Assembly: GCF_001263355.1 (NCBI RefSeq)
Contig: NZ_LGYO01000008.1
Span: 6,632-70,631, forward strand
Direction of reading: 5' to 3'
Source of the DNA: Acetobacterium bakii
Lineage (GTDB): Bacteria > Bacillota > Clostridia > Eubacteriales > Eubacteriaceae
DNA length: 64,000 nt
The notes beneath the pieces are model-generated. The model was not told where the DNA came from and did not search any database. It saw only the letters and a list, made by a program, of their open reading frames with translations. Both the position numbers and the translations under genes were made by a program. Positions 55,976 through 64,000 of the stretch are shown piece by piece. Position 1 is the stretch's first letter; every line of letters begins with the position of its first letter.

Positions 55976-56012
55976 AACACCCCTTAAAAAACAGTTTTGA
56001 GGGGTGTTTTTG
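55976..56012 (+). terminator. Terminator after hpf
   Basis: AACACCCCTTAAAA (55976-55989) pairs with TTTTGAGGGGTGTT, short loop AACAG, then TTT. Strong intrinsic terminator. Confidence 0.88.
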
Positions 56013-56062
56013 ATGATATTATTTAGAATGAAAAATTTATTTAAAAATTTAGGTATAAAGTT

Positions 56063-56091
56063 TTGACAGAACTTTTCTTTTGCTTTAAAAT
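56063..56091 (+). promoter_or_regulatory. Promoter of the DUF5317 gene
   Basis: Consensus TTGACA (56063-56068) and TAAAAT (56086-56091), spacing 17 bp, 105 bp before the start. Confidence 0.65.
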
Positions 56092-56122
56092 GAATATATG
56101 CATGCAACAAAATTTGCTTGAA

Positions 56123-56159
56123 TTATTTTATTGAGCAGACGATGCGTCTAATAAAATAA
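56123..56159 (+). other. Leader hairpin upstream of the DUF5317 gene
   Basis: TTATTTTATT (56123-56132) pairs with AATAAAATAA (56150-56159), and within it AGACG pairs with CGTCT around ATG, leaving a GAGC bulge. There is no T-run after it. Function unknown. Confidence 0.5.
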
Positions 56160-56195
56160 ATCGAAAAAAGAATAAGTAGTGGGGTTGAAACAAAT

Positions 56196-57824
56196 ATGTT
56201 AATACTAGTTGCAATTATTTTAGGCTTTTTAATTGGGAAAATTCGTAGAGGAAGCCTTCATGGTTTCAAGGTGCGAAAAATTTCTTTGCTGCCTCTTGGG
56301 ATTTTAGGGCTGTTACTACAGCTTGCATTACATTTTTACAATTACACAGGTGGGATTCCTTTGATTGAACCATACCTTGAAATTGTAAATTTTGCCAGTT
56401 ACATTCTTGTCCTTGTAATGCTTGTGTTTAACCTGGATGATTTTTGGGTTATTCTTATGGCCATCGGTTTTACCTCGAATTTTGTGGTGATCTTTATCAA
56501 TGGCGGACGCATGCCAGTTGCCCAGGCAGTTATTGATATTCTCCCGACCGGATTTGCACAGCAGATTGTCGAGGGATTAAGTCCGATTTATACGCTGATA
56601 CAACCGAATACACTTTTGTGGTTTTTAGGAATTAACTTACCCATACCAATTCCATTCCTTCCGACGCTCATGAGCTTCTATGGTACTGTAGCTGGTGTGA
56701 GTGTTGGAACGCTTGTGGCCCTGGTTGGTTTTGTTGGTTTCATACAGTATGTTATGAACAAGAAACCATCGATTATGAGTGATGAAAATCAGGATTATAT
56801 TGAAGATGAAGGTATTTTCGGAGAAGGTGAAAATCAGAGCTTTGATAATGTTTCCATTCAAAGCAATGGTGACACTGGCCAGATCCCCGCTCCCAGAGTT
56901 GAAGATTTTTATCAGGACATCGCCAGCGGCGGTGCTATTCGAGGTGAACGTGACGAGAGTATGACTACTGTTATCTCCGAAGAACAACTTGAAACCATGG
57001 TTATTCCCGATGTCAGAGAAAAGGACCTTTCAGAAATTGGAACAGAAACAGAAGAAATCATCGTCCAAAAGCAGGCACCCGAAGAAACAATGATTATTGA
57101 TGCTGCCGATGATGGCAGCACCAAGGTGATCGGCAATATTCAAGAGGTGGGGACCTTTGTTTCGGGGGACGAAAACAAGGGGTTGGAAGCCTCGGAGATG
57201 GAAGAAATTCTCAAAAGCGAGGATACCGGGTTCTTTACCAAGAAATATTACGAAGAAAAATTAGCCGTTGAAAAAGAACGCTTAAAGTTACAACTTCGTG
57301 AAATGGAATTAAATAAGGTCGCAGAATCAATGCGTGAGCCGGCTCCAAAACCGGAACCAGAATCAGATCTGAGAATTGTTGAAAGTTTTAAATTAACCGA
57401 GCTGGACAGACCGTTCGTACTACGCGGCGACAATCCTCATCAAGAGGTAGTTGTGAGTAAAACTGAAGATGATGAAGAAGAATTTTCCGAGGGCGAAATG
57501 ATGAATGTTTGGCAGCGACTTAACCTTGAAGATGAAAAACGCAAGGCCCAGAGGCGAAAGCAAACCATCAAAGAAAGCAGTATCGAAGCTGACAATCTCT
57601 TAAGACCTTCATCAAGAAATGAAGAAATTGCCATTCCGTTAAAAGAAATTGAGGAAGTCACTGAAGATGTAGTCGAAGATTCCAACGGCAACAGGGAAAA
57701 CATGAGTGATGATCAGCGAAAAACATTTAATGAGACTTTGGAAGAGCGAAAGAAAGCTGGATATGAGTTGGTAGAATTAAAACTTGATGGAAAAGATGTT
57801 GCTTTTTGGCGAAAGAAAAAATAA
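56196..57824 (+). CDS. DUF5317 membrane protein with a long acidic cytosolic tail
   Basis: 542 aa. Residues ~1-190 are hydrophobic with about five TM segments; LILVAIILGFLIGKIRRGSLHGF and the motif INGGRMPVA mark the DUF5317 domain. The remaining ~350 residues are soluble and strongly acidic, with coiled-coil-like segments (KEEKLAVEKERLKLQLREMELNKVAESM region) and a small basic C-terminal module ending YELVELKLDGKDVAFWRKKK. Most DUF5317 proteins are close to the membrane part alone. Role unknown. Confidence 0.72.
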   Translation: MLILVAIILGFLIGKIRRGSLHGFKVRKISLLPLGILGLLLQLALHFYNYTGGIPLIEPYLEIVNFASYILVLVMLVFNLDDFWVILMAIGFTSNFVVIFINGGRMPVAQAVIDILPTGFAQQIVEGLSPIYTLIQPNTLLWFLGINLPIPIPFLPTLMSFYGTVAGVSVGTLVALVGFVGFIQYVMNKKPSIMSDENQDYIEDEGIFGEGENQSFDNVSIQSNGDTGQIPAPRVEDFYQDIASGGAIRGERDESMTTVISEEQLETMVIPDVREKDLSEIGTETEEIIVQKQAPEETMIIDAADDGSTKVIGNIQEVGTFVSGDENKGLEASEMEEILKSEDTGFFTKKYYEEKLAVEKERLKLQLREMELNKVAESMREPAPKPEPESDLRIVESFKLTELDRPFVLRGDNPHQEVVVSKTEDDEEEFSEGEMMNVWQRLNLEDEKRKAQRRKQTIKESSIEADNLLRPSSRNEEIAIPLKEIEEVTEDVVEDSNGNRENMSDDQRKTFNETLEERKKAGYELVELKLDGKDVAFWRKKK

Positions 57825-57846
57825 CTAGTAATTTAATAGTAATTTT

Positions 57847-57878
57847 AGGGACTGTATGAAAAAATACAGTCCCTTTTA
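57847..57878 (+). terminator. Terminator after the DUF5317 gene
   Basis: AGGGACTGTAT (57847-57857) pairs with ATACAGTCCCT (57864-57874) around a 6-nt loop, then TTTT. Confidence 0.88.
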
Positions 57879-57907
57879 AATTATATGAAGTAACCTATAA
57901 AAGAATA

Positions 57908-57916
57908 TGATATAAT
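57908..57916 (+). promoter_or_regulatory. Extended -10 promoter of secA
   Basis: TGATATAAT fits TGnTATAAT, 48 bp before the secA start; no good -35 hexamer. It lies after the preceding terminator, where a promoter is needed. Confidence 0.5.
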
Positions 57917-57964
57917 AAATGTTAAGATTATTTTTATAAAATGAACAATGAAGGAGTGAATGTT

Positions 57965-60475
57965 TTGGGATTTTTAGACCAGATGTTTGATAGTAGTAGA
58001 AAAGAAATAAAGCGCTTACAGAAAAAGGTGGATCAGATATTGGCACTTGACAGCCAGTATCAGGCCATGAGCGATGATGAGTTACGCGGCCAAACCGTTT
58101 TATTTAAAGAAAGACTCGCCCAGGGAGAGAACCTGGATGATTTATTAGTTGAGGCTTTTGCCACTGTACGGGAAGCCAGTGCCAGGGTCCTGGATATGAA
58201 GCATTTCCCAGTCCAGCTGCTGGGGGGGATGGTGCTTCATGAAGGCAATATTGCCGAAATGAAAACCGGAGAAGGTAAGACTCTTGTATCCACCCTACCA
58301 GCCTATCTCAATGCTCTTGGAGGACAAGGGGTTTATATTGTTACCGTTAATGATTATCTGGCAACGAGGGATAGTCAATGGATGGGACAGTTGCATGAAT
58401 TTTTGGGTTTAAAAGTAGGTTTAGTTGTCCATGGCTTATCCTTTGACCAAAAAAAAGAAGCCTATGGCAGTGACATAACCTATGGAACGAACAATGAGTT
58501 TGGGTTTGATTATCTACGGGATAACATGGCCCCCACAAAAATACAACAGGTTCAACGCGTCCTTAATTATGCCATTATTGATGAAGTTGACAGTGTGCTC
58601 GTCGATGAAGCCAGAACCCCTTTAATCATTTCAGGCAGCGGCGACAAGAGTACAAAGCTCTATGAATTAGCCAATGGTTTTGCTAAAACCCTTAAAGAGG
58701 ATGATTACATAAAGGATGAAAAGGCTAAATCGGTCATGCTTTCCGATGATGGGATTGTAAAAGCAGAAAGCTATTTTGGTTTAACCAATCTGGCTGACAT
58801 GGAAAACATGGAAATATCACATCATATTAATCAAGCCCTTCATGCTAATACTCTTATGTTTAAAGATCGGGATTATGTCAACAAAGATGGCGAAATAGTC
58901 ATTGTTGATGAATTCACCGGCCGCTTAATGCCGGGTCGCCGTTACTCGAATGGTCTTCACCAGGCCATTGAGGCCAAGGAAAATGTGAAGGTCAATCGCG
59001 AGTCCAAAACCTTGGCCACGGTGACATTCCAAAACTATTTTAGAATGTTTAACAAATTATCAGGGATGACCGGAACAGCAAAGACCGAAGAGGATGAATT
59101 TCAGACTATTTATAATCTAAATGTTATTACCATCCCCACCAATCGGCCGTTGATACGTAAGGATCTCAATGACCTGATCTATAAGAGTGAAAAGGGAAAA
59201 TATACAGCGGTAACAGAGGAAGTAAAACGACGCCATGAAACAGGCCAACCAATCCTCATTGGGACCATTTCCATTGAAAAATCCGAACTTCTCAGTGGAT
59301 ATCTAAAACGCTCAGGCGTGAAACACAATGTTCTGAATGCGAAATTTCTTGAAAAGGAAGCGGAAATCGTTGCCAACGCCGGACAAAAGGACGCAGTAAC
59401 CATTTCCACCAACATGGCTGGACGTGGGACCGATATCGTTTTAGGAGAAGGCGTTATTGAGGTTGGGGGATTGCATATCCTCGGAACTGAACGCCATGAA
59501 AGTCGCCGAATCGATAATCAGCTAAGAGGTCGTTCTGGTCGTCAGGGAGATCCGGGTTCATCGCAATTTTTTGTTTCGCTGGAGGATGATTTGATGCGTG
59601 TTTTTGGTTCTGAACGGATCCAGGGGCTTGTTGAAAGCATTGGACTGGATGAGGAAACACCCATCGAAAACAAAATTCTGACCAAAGGCATTGAGAATTC
59701 TCAGAAGCGTGTAGAAGGACGTAACTTCGATATCCGTAAAAATGTACTTCAGTATGACAATGTTATGAATCGTCAGCGTGAGCTAATTTATGAACAAAGA
59801 CAGCAGGTCATTGATGGTAAGGATATGGAAAATGAAATTTGGACCATGACCGAAACGCTGGCTAATGCCTATGTGAATATGTATACTGGAGATGGTCAAT
59901 ACTACGATGACTGGGATTTAGAAGGACTGACAAAACATTTGGAAAGTAACGTGCTGCCAAAGGGAACTGTGGTTTTCCCGGAAAAACCCGAAAGTCGGGA
60001 AATTCTGGTAGATACTGTATTGGGTGAATGCCGAAAAATTCTGGAAGAGAAAAAAGAGCGTTTAGGATTAGAACAGCTTCAGAATATTGAAGGAATAATT
60101 CTTCTGAGAAGTGTTGACAGCGCATGGATGGACCACATCGATAACATGGATCAGTTAAAACAGGGAATCGGTCTACGGGCTTACGGACAAAATGACCCTG
60201 TAAAAGAATATACCAAAGAAGGATTTGATCTCTTCGATGATATGATTCTGAGAATCCAGGAAGATACTGTCAAATATCTCTTTAACCTAAATATCCAGGT
60301 GGCACCAAGTGAAGAAAGCAAAGACAAGATAGTGGATTTCAGCCTAATGAAAACCAATGAAAATGAAATTGAAGGAAAACCTGCCGGTCCAGCTACTGCG
60401 CAAAATAAGGTTGGCCGAAACGATCCCTGTCCTTGTGGTAGCGGGAAAAAATACAAAAAGTGCTGCGGCGCATAA
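57965..60475 (+). CDS. secA: Protein translocase ATPase SecA
   Basis: Motor that drives preproteins through SecYEG; 836 aa. Walker [52 protein letters not shown], and a C-terminal zinc-binding [13 protein letters not shown]. An upstream ATG at 57941 is in frame, but AAGGAG at 57951-57956 sits 8 nt before the TTG at 57965, which gives the family-like start [11 protein letters not shown]. prfB follows after 47 nt, the usual Firmicute order. Confidence 0.98.
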   Translation: MGFLDQMFDSSRKEIKRLQKKVDQILALDSQYQAMSDDELRGQTVLFKERLAQGENLDDLLVEAFATVREASARVLDMKHFPVQLLGGMVLHEGNIAEMKTGEGKTLVSTLPAYLNALGGQGVYIVTVNDYLATRDSQWMGQLHEFLGLKVGLVVHGLSFDQKKEAYGSDITYGTNNEFGFDYLRDNMAPTKIQQVQRVLNYAIIDEVDSVLVDEARTPLIISGSGDKSTKLYELANGFAKTLKEDDYIKDEKAKSVMLSDDGIVKAESYFGLTNLADMENMEISHHINQALHANTLMFKDRDYVNKDGEIVIVDEFTGRLMPGRRYSNGLHQAIEAKENVKVNRESKTLATVTFQNYFRMFNKLSGMTGTAKTEEDEFQTIYNLNVITIPTNRPLIRKDLNDLIYKSEKGKYTAVTEEVKRRHETGQPILIGTISIEKSELLSGYLKRSGVKHNVLNAKFLEKEAEIVANAGQKDAVTISTNMAGRGTDIVLGEGVIEVGGLHILGTERHESRRIDNQLRGRSGRQGDPGSSQFFVSLEDDLMRVFGSERIQGLVESIGLDEETPIENKILTKGIENSQKRVEGRNFDIRKNVLQYDNVMNRQRELIYEQRQQVIDGKDMENEIWTMTETLANAYVNMYTGDGQYYDDWDLEGLTKHLESNVLPKGTVVFPEKPESREILVDTVLGECRKILEEKKERLGLEQLQNIEGIILLRSVDSAWMDHIDNMDQLKQGIGLRAYGQNDPVKEYTKEGFDLFDDMILRIQEDTVKYLFNLNIQVAPSEESKDKIVDFSLMKTNENEIEGKPAGPATAQNKVGRNDPCPCGSGKKYKKCCGA

Positions 60476-60522
60476 GAAGCCCAATAGTCCCGGGTGTGAA
60501 ATTGAAAGGATGTGAATATTTT

Positions 60523-61615
60523 ATGATCGATTTGTATGAAGAAAAGCAAATTGTCAATGAAATGGAAATAAAGTTAAAAGAATTGGGGGATTCACTTTGA
60601 CCTGCCTAAACTTATTAGCAGATTAGAGACTCTCGAAAAACAAACTGAAAATCCGGAATTCTGGAATGACCAGAAATCTGCCCAGATTGTCTTAAAAGAA
60701 TTAAAACTGATCAAGCTTAAAGTCGATCATTACAAGGCTTTAACCGAGGAATTGGATGATGTTTTAGTTATGTTTGAGCTGGCCGAAGAAGGCGAAATAC
60801 TGGAAGGTTTCTCAGAATCCATTAATATACTGAATCAGAAAATAGACTCCTTTCGGGTTGAAACGCTTTTGTCGGGAGAATATGACAGCAATAACGCCAT
60901 TATTGCTATTCATCCCGGAGCGGGCGGAACAGAATCCCAGGATTGGGCGGAAATGTTGTTGCGCATGTATACCAGATGGGCTGAAAAAAAGGGCTATAAG
61001 GTTAAAACCTTAGACCTTCAGCCTGGCGAGGGTGCCGGAATAAAAAGTGCGACGCTGATGATTGAAGGTGTTAACGCCTACGGCTATTTAAAAACCGAGC
61101 GAGGGGTGCACCGGCTCGTACGGATATCACCCTTCGATTCAGCCGGCCGCAGGCATACCTCCTTTGCATCACTGGATGTCATGCCTGAGATCGATGATAC
61201 CGTGGAAATTGAAATTCTTCCCGAAGATATTCGAGTTGATACTTATCGGGCCAGTGGCGCCGGCGGACAGCATGTTAATAAAACTGATTCAGCGGTACGG
61301 CTTACCCATCTTGCCACAGGGATTGTGGTGCAATGTCAGAATGAACGTTCTCAGCATCAAAACAAGGATGTGGCCATGGCAATGCTTAAGGGCAAGCTGG
61401 TAGAAATTATGGAACAGGAAAAAATGGACCATATTGAGGATATTAAAGGGGACTACAGCCAAATTGCATGGGGCAGCCAGATTCGCTCCTATGTGTTCCA
61501 CCCCTATAATATGGTTAAGGATCACCGAACCAATGTGGAAGTTGGAAATGTTCAGGGTGTGATGGATGGCGATTTAGATGGCTTTATGAATGCCTATCTT
61601 AACACTATGGTATAA
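60523..61615 (+). CDS. prfB: Peptide chain release factor 2, with programmed +1 frameshift
   Basis: Recognises UGA and UAA stops. The first 25 codons from the ATG at 60523 end in CTT TGA (TGA at 60598-60600); a +1 shift on CTT then reads GAC CTG CCT, giving DLPKLISRLETLEKQ and the rest, ~363 aa in all. The GGQ motif (SGAGGQHVNKTDSAVR) and the SPF anticodon-like motif (ISPFDSAGRRHTSFAS) are intact. A Shine-Dalgarno-like GGGGG precedes the slip site, spaced slightly wider than in E. coli. The 5' part is easily missed, as an open frame only begins inside. Confidence 0.96.
60585..60601 (+). promoter_or_regulatory. prfB recoding site
   Basis: GGGGG (60585-60589) followed by ATTCA, then slip codon CTT, stop TGA and C. 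Release factor 2 levels set frameshifting: scarce RF2 means slow UGA reading and more frameshift, an autoregulatory loop known for this gene. Confidence 0.92.
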
Positions 61616-61675
61616 ACAGGATTAGTTATACAACACTAGTTCAGGTAATTATGAAAATTAATTTTGGAGGATAAA

Positions 61676-62842
61676 ATGGCAAAAACCTATCAGGAAATTA
61701 ATGAAAAAATCGCCAGAGGCGAAGCAGTCATTGTAACCGCAGAAGAAGTCATTGACATTGTTAAAGAACGCGGAATCAAGGATGCTGCAGAATATGTGGA
61801 CGTGGTGACTACTGCCACATTCGGCCCAATGTGCTCATCCGGTGCTTTTATTAATTTCGGACATTCCGATCCCCCCATTCGTATGGGCGAGATTCATTTA
61901 AATGACGTCGAAGCCTATGGCGGTTTGGCAGCAGTGGATACTTATTTGGGAGCTACTCAACCATCCGGGGACAGAGGCATAGAATATGGGGGTGCTCATG
62001 TTATTCACGATCTTATTGCCGGGAAAGAGGTTCATCTGGTGGCTAAATCTCAGGGAACCGACTGCTATCCCCGAAAATCCATTGATACCTGGGTTACACT
62101 GGACGATTTGAACGAAGCTTATTTATTCAATCCCCGAAATATTTATCAAAATTATAATGCCGCCATTAATACTTCCAGCCGTCGCTTATATACGTATATG
62201 GGTATTTTACAACCCAATATGAGGAACATCACCTACAGCACTTCCGGAGAATTAAGCCCACTCCTCAATGATCCTTTGCTTAAAACCATTGGTATGGGCA
62301 CAAAAATTTTCATTGGCGGCGCCCAGGGATATGTTTCCTGGATGGGTACTCAGTTTAATACGGCTTGTACTCGGGATGAAAAAGGATACCCGACAGCACC
62401 GGGAGCTACCTTGGCTCTGATCGGGAACATGAAGGAAATGAATCCCAAATATATTCGCGGTGCGGTTTATGAAAAGTATGGAACCTCGATGTTTGTGGGT
62501 GTGGGGATTCCGATTCCAATCCTGAATGAAGAAATGATGACCTTTGTTTCGGTTGAGAATAAAGACCTGTATACCAATATCATTGATTACAGCGTTCAGA
62601 AAAAATCCAAGCCAAGCTTAAAAAAGGTCAGCTATGAAGAGCTCCGAAGCGGCTCAGTTGATATTAACGGAAAAATCATTAAAACATCGCCCATGTCCAG
62701 CTTGAAAATGGCCAGAGAAATTGCAGCTGAACTGAATCATTGGATAAAAAAAGGTGAATTTTATCTTCAAGAACCGATTATAAGCTTTCCAATGGGAAAT
62801 TCTTTAAAGGGTCTTACAATTAATGAAGGAGGATTACGATAA
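61676..62842 (+). CDS. Homocysteine biosynthesis protein, DUF39 family
   Basis: 388 aa. Genetically linked in Methanosarcina (MA1821) to making homocysteine from aspartate semialdehyde and sulfide without the usual acylhomoserine route. Two conserved Cys are present, Cys53 (FGPMCSSGAF) and Cys130 (SQGTDCYPRKS), in the segments described as important there. The TTG 12 nt upstream is inside the ribosome-binding site; the ATG with TTGGAGG 6 nt before is chosen. Its stop overlaps the next ATG by one base. Confidence 0.9.
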   Translation: MAKTYQEINEKIARGEAVIVTAEEVIDIVKERGIKDAAEYVDVVTTATFGPMCSSGAFINFGHSDPPIRMGEIHLNDVEAYGGLAAVDTYLGATQPSGDRGIEYGGAHVIHDLIAGKEVHLVAKSQGTDCYPRKSIDTWVTLDDLNEAYLFNPRNIYQNYNAAINTSSRRLYTYMGILQPNMRNITYSTSGELSPLLNDPLLKTIGMGTKIFIGGAQGYVSWMGTQFNTACTRDEKGYPTAPGATLALIGNMKEMNPKYIRGAVYEKYGTSMFVGVGIPIPILNEEMMTFVSVENKDLYTNIIDYSVQKKSKPSLKKVSYEELRSGSVDINGKIIKTSPMSSLKMAREIAAELNHWIKKGEFYLQEPIISFPMGNSLKGLTINEGGLR

Positions 62843-63243
62843 TGATAAAAAAAATATTATTATCTTTCCCTCAGTCCGCCACCGGCAAACCCATGGCCGT
62901 AGAACTTGTTAAAACCTACAATTTGGATTTCAATATCCTAAAAGCTAATATTGATGATAATGTTAAAGGCATGCTTTTAATCGAAGTTACAGGGGAAGAA
63001 GCGGATATAAATGCCGGAATTGTATTTCTCCGGCAAAACCAGATTGGCGTTAAGGCTATCGAGTCAATTGTAGAAGTCAATAAGACTGAATGTGTTGATT
63101 GCGGTGCCTGTACTGCGGTTTGTACGGTTAATGCCCTGGAAATGGATGAAAACTGGGAATTGGTTCACCACAAGGATAAATGTCTTGAATGTATGCTTTG
63201 TGTAAAGGCCTGCCCAACCCGGGCCATCCATGCACTGATATAA
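62842..63243 (+). CDS. NIL-domain ferredoxin of the homocysteine pathway
   Basis: 133 aa. Residues ~1-75 form a NIL domain (ferredoxin-like fold often found after ABC ATPases for methionine), followed by two 4Fe-4S binding motifs CVDCGACTAVCTVNAL and CLECMLCVKACPTRAI. Matches MA1822, the partner of the DUF39 protein; it likely passes electrons or sulfur in homocysteine formation. Starts inside the stop of the DUF39 gene and the next gene starts 2 nt after its own. Confidence 0.92.
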   Translation: MIKKILLSFPQSATGKPMAVELVKTYNLDFNILKANIDDNVKGMLLIEVTGEEADINAGIVFLRQNQIGVKAIESIVEVNKTECVDCGACTAVCTVNALEMDENWELVHHKDKCLECMLCVKACPTRAIHALI

Positions 63244-63245
63244 AA

Positions 63246-63977
63246 ATGAACTACGAAGAACGTATTTATCGCAATCGTATGAAAGCCGAGGACCTGGAAT
63301 ATTTCCAGGTCCTCGAGTTGGAAACTGACCTGTTTATTGGAGTTGATTCAATGGTGATGAACTCAGCACTCCCCCAGGTTGCCCTGAAAAGCGTCAAACA
63401 GCTACGGCAATCCATTATGGACTACAATAAGACCTGCCCGGGTTTTATCCGATCTTTGGTGCCGTTGACCATGGATACGGGCGCAGTGGCCATTGTTCAA
63501 GATCTGTTAAAGTCAGGAATTGCAACCGGTATTGGTCCCATGGGTGCAGTTGCCGGTGCAGTTTCAAAATACATTGGTGCAGTACTTGCCTCTTTTTCAG
63601 AAGAAATTATTGTGGAAAATGGCGGTGATCTTTTGATTAAAACCAAAAAAGTCCGACGCATTGCCCTCTATACCGGGAACCCTGAATTTTCAGACATTGG
63701 TCTTTTGATCAAACCCCGAAAAAAATCATTAGGGATTTGCACTTCTTCGGGAATTTTGGGCCATTCCCTAAGCTTTGGAAAAGCGGATGCTGTAACGGTG
63801 GTCAGTGAAGACATCCCACTGGCAGACGCCGCAGCAACGGCCCTGTGCAATCGGATTAAAACGCCCGGAGATATTGCCGGGGGACTGGATTGGATTAAAA
63901 CAATCCCGGGAATTTTGGGTGCCCTCATTATTATAGAAGATCAATTGGGTGCCTGGGGCGAGATTGAATTATGTTAA
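63246..63977 (+). CDS. UPF0280-family protein (COG2122) of the homocysteine cluster
   Basis: 243 aa ApbE-related fold protein. MNYEERIYRNRMKAEDLEYFQV begins it; TMDTGAVAIVQDL, GPMGAVAGAVSKYIGA and ENGGDLLIKTKKVRRIALY are the conserved glycine-rich segments. The Methanosarcina homologue MA1715 is reported to help sulfide assimilation. Third gene of the cluster. The frame extends back into the ferredoxin gene, but the ATG 2 nt after that stop is the natural start. Confidence 0.9.
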   Translation: MNYEERIYRNRMKAEDLEYFQVLELETDLFIGVDSMVMNSALPQVALKSVKQLRQSIMDYNKTCPGFIRSLVPLTMDTGAVAIVQDLLKSGIATGIGPMGAVAGAVSKYIGAVLASFSEEIIVENGGDLLIKTKKVRRIALYTGNPEFSDIGLLIKPRKKSLGICTSSGILGHSLSFGKADAVTVVSEDIPLADAAATALCNRIKTPGDIAGGLDWIKTIPGILGALIIIEDQLGAWGEIELC

Positions 63978-64000
63978 AGGCAGCACTGAATAATTTAAAT
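63971..64000 (+). CDS. Possible start of the next gene, cut by the window edge
   Basis: An ATG at 63971, overlapping the UPF0280 stop by 7 nt, opens a frame MLKAALNNLN that runs to the window end. Ten codons are too few for any identification. The overlap resembles the coupling seen among the preceding three genes. Confidence 0.3.
   Translation, partial: MLKAALNNLN

Noticed and set aside
60598-60600. Premature stop making prfB a pseudogene
   Set aside because: The TGA sits in the known CTT-TGA-C recoding context and the downstream frame continues the RF2 N-terminus without loss.

Overview
The window is a chromosomal, mostly housekeeping segment of a low- to moderate-GC anaerobic Firmicute. 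The best fit is an acetogen of the Acetobacterium/Eubacteriaceae type. Reasons: AGGAGG ribosome-binding sites throughout; a classic clostridial S10-spc-alpha ribosomal block ending in ecfA1-ecfA2-ecfT-truA-rplM-rpsI; [FeFe]-hydrogenase maturases HydE and HydG; a three-gene cluster for anaerobic homocysteine formation from sulfide (DUF39, NIL-ferredoxin, UPF0280); and a serC-serA-DUF1015 serine cluster. Species assignment is inference. No phage, transposase, integrase or CRISPR array was seen.

Layout: (1) 1-11.8 kb: a minus-strand operon (HAD phosphatase, ung, PAP2), then plus-strand ispE, a GntR/FCD regulator, lspA (minus), a PerM/AI-2E family permease, tyrS, hisS, a THUMP rRNA methyltransferase, rlmB with a repeat-built N-terminal tail, a YacP/NYN nuclease and sigH. 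(2) 11.8-14.4 kb: tRNA-Tyr and tRNA-Thr directly upstream of tuf, then a degV gene. (3) 14.4-34.7 kb: one long run of translation genes, from rpsJ through secY, adk, map, infA, rpmJ, rpoA and rplQ, then the ECF-transporter energising module, truA, rplM and rpsI. (4) 34.7-43.7 kb: typA, a second PerM-like permease, two minus-strand genes (an Mbeg1-like lipase fold and a CmpB-like membrane protein), a YjbQ-like protein that lost its conserved histidines, and a large McrB-like AAA+ protein with no McrC partner. (5) 43.3-46 kb: a CBS-pair protein resembling the c-di-AMP sensor DarB, divergent from cdaA-cdaR. (6) 46-49.7 kb: serC, serA, DUF1015. (7) 49.7-53.4 kb: a cluster of palindromic repeats, a structured leader ending in an intrinsic terminator, then a TM1266-like protein, hydE and hydG. 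(8) 53.4-64 kb: a cardiolipin synthase (minus), a raiA-type structured RNA with its own consensus promoter, hpf, a DUF5317 membrane protein with a long acidic tail, secA, prfB with a programmed +1 frameshift, and the homocysteine cluster.

The least explained elements are: (a) a family of exactly 101-nt near-perfect inverted repeats (three copies plus a decayed fragment) showing a compensatory base-pair change; (b) the long leader with terminator hairpin before the hydrogenase-maturation genes; (c) the histidine-less YjbQ-like protein next to an orphan McrB-like ATPase; (d) the five exact 14-residue tandem repeats in the RlmB tail. All calls come from reading the sequence and recalling family features. 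No database search or folding program was run.
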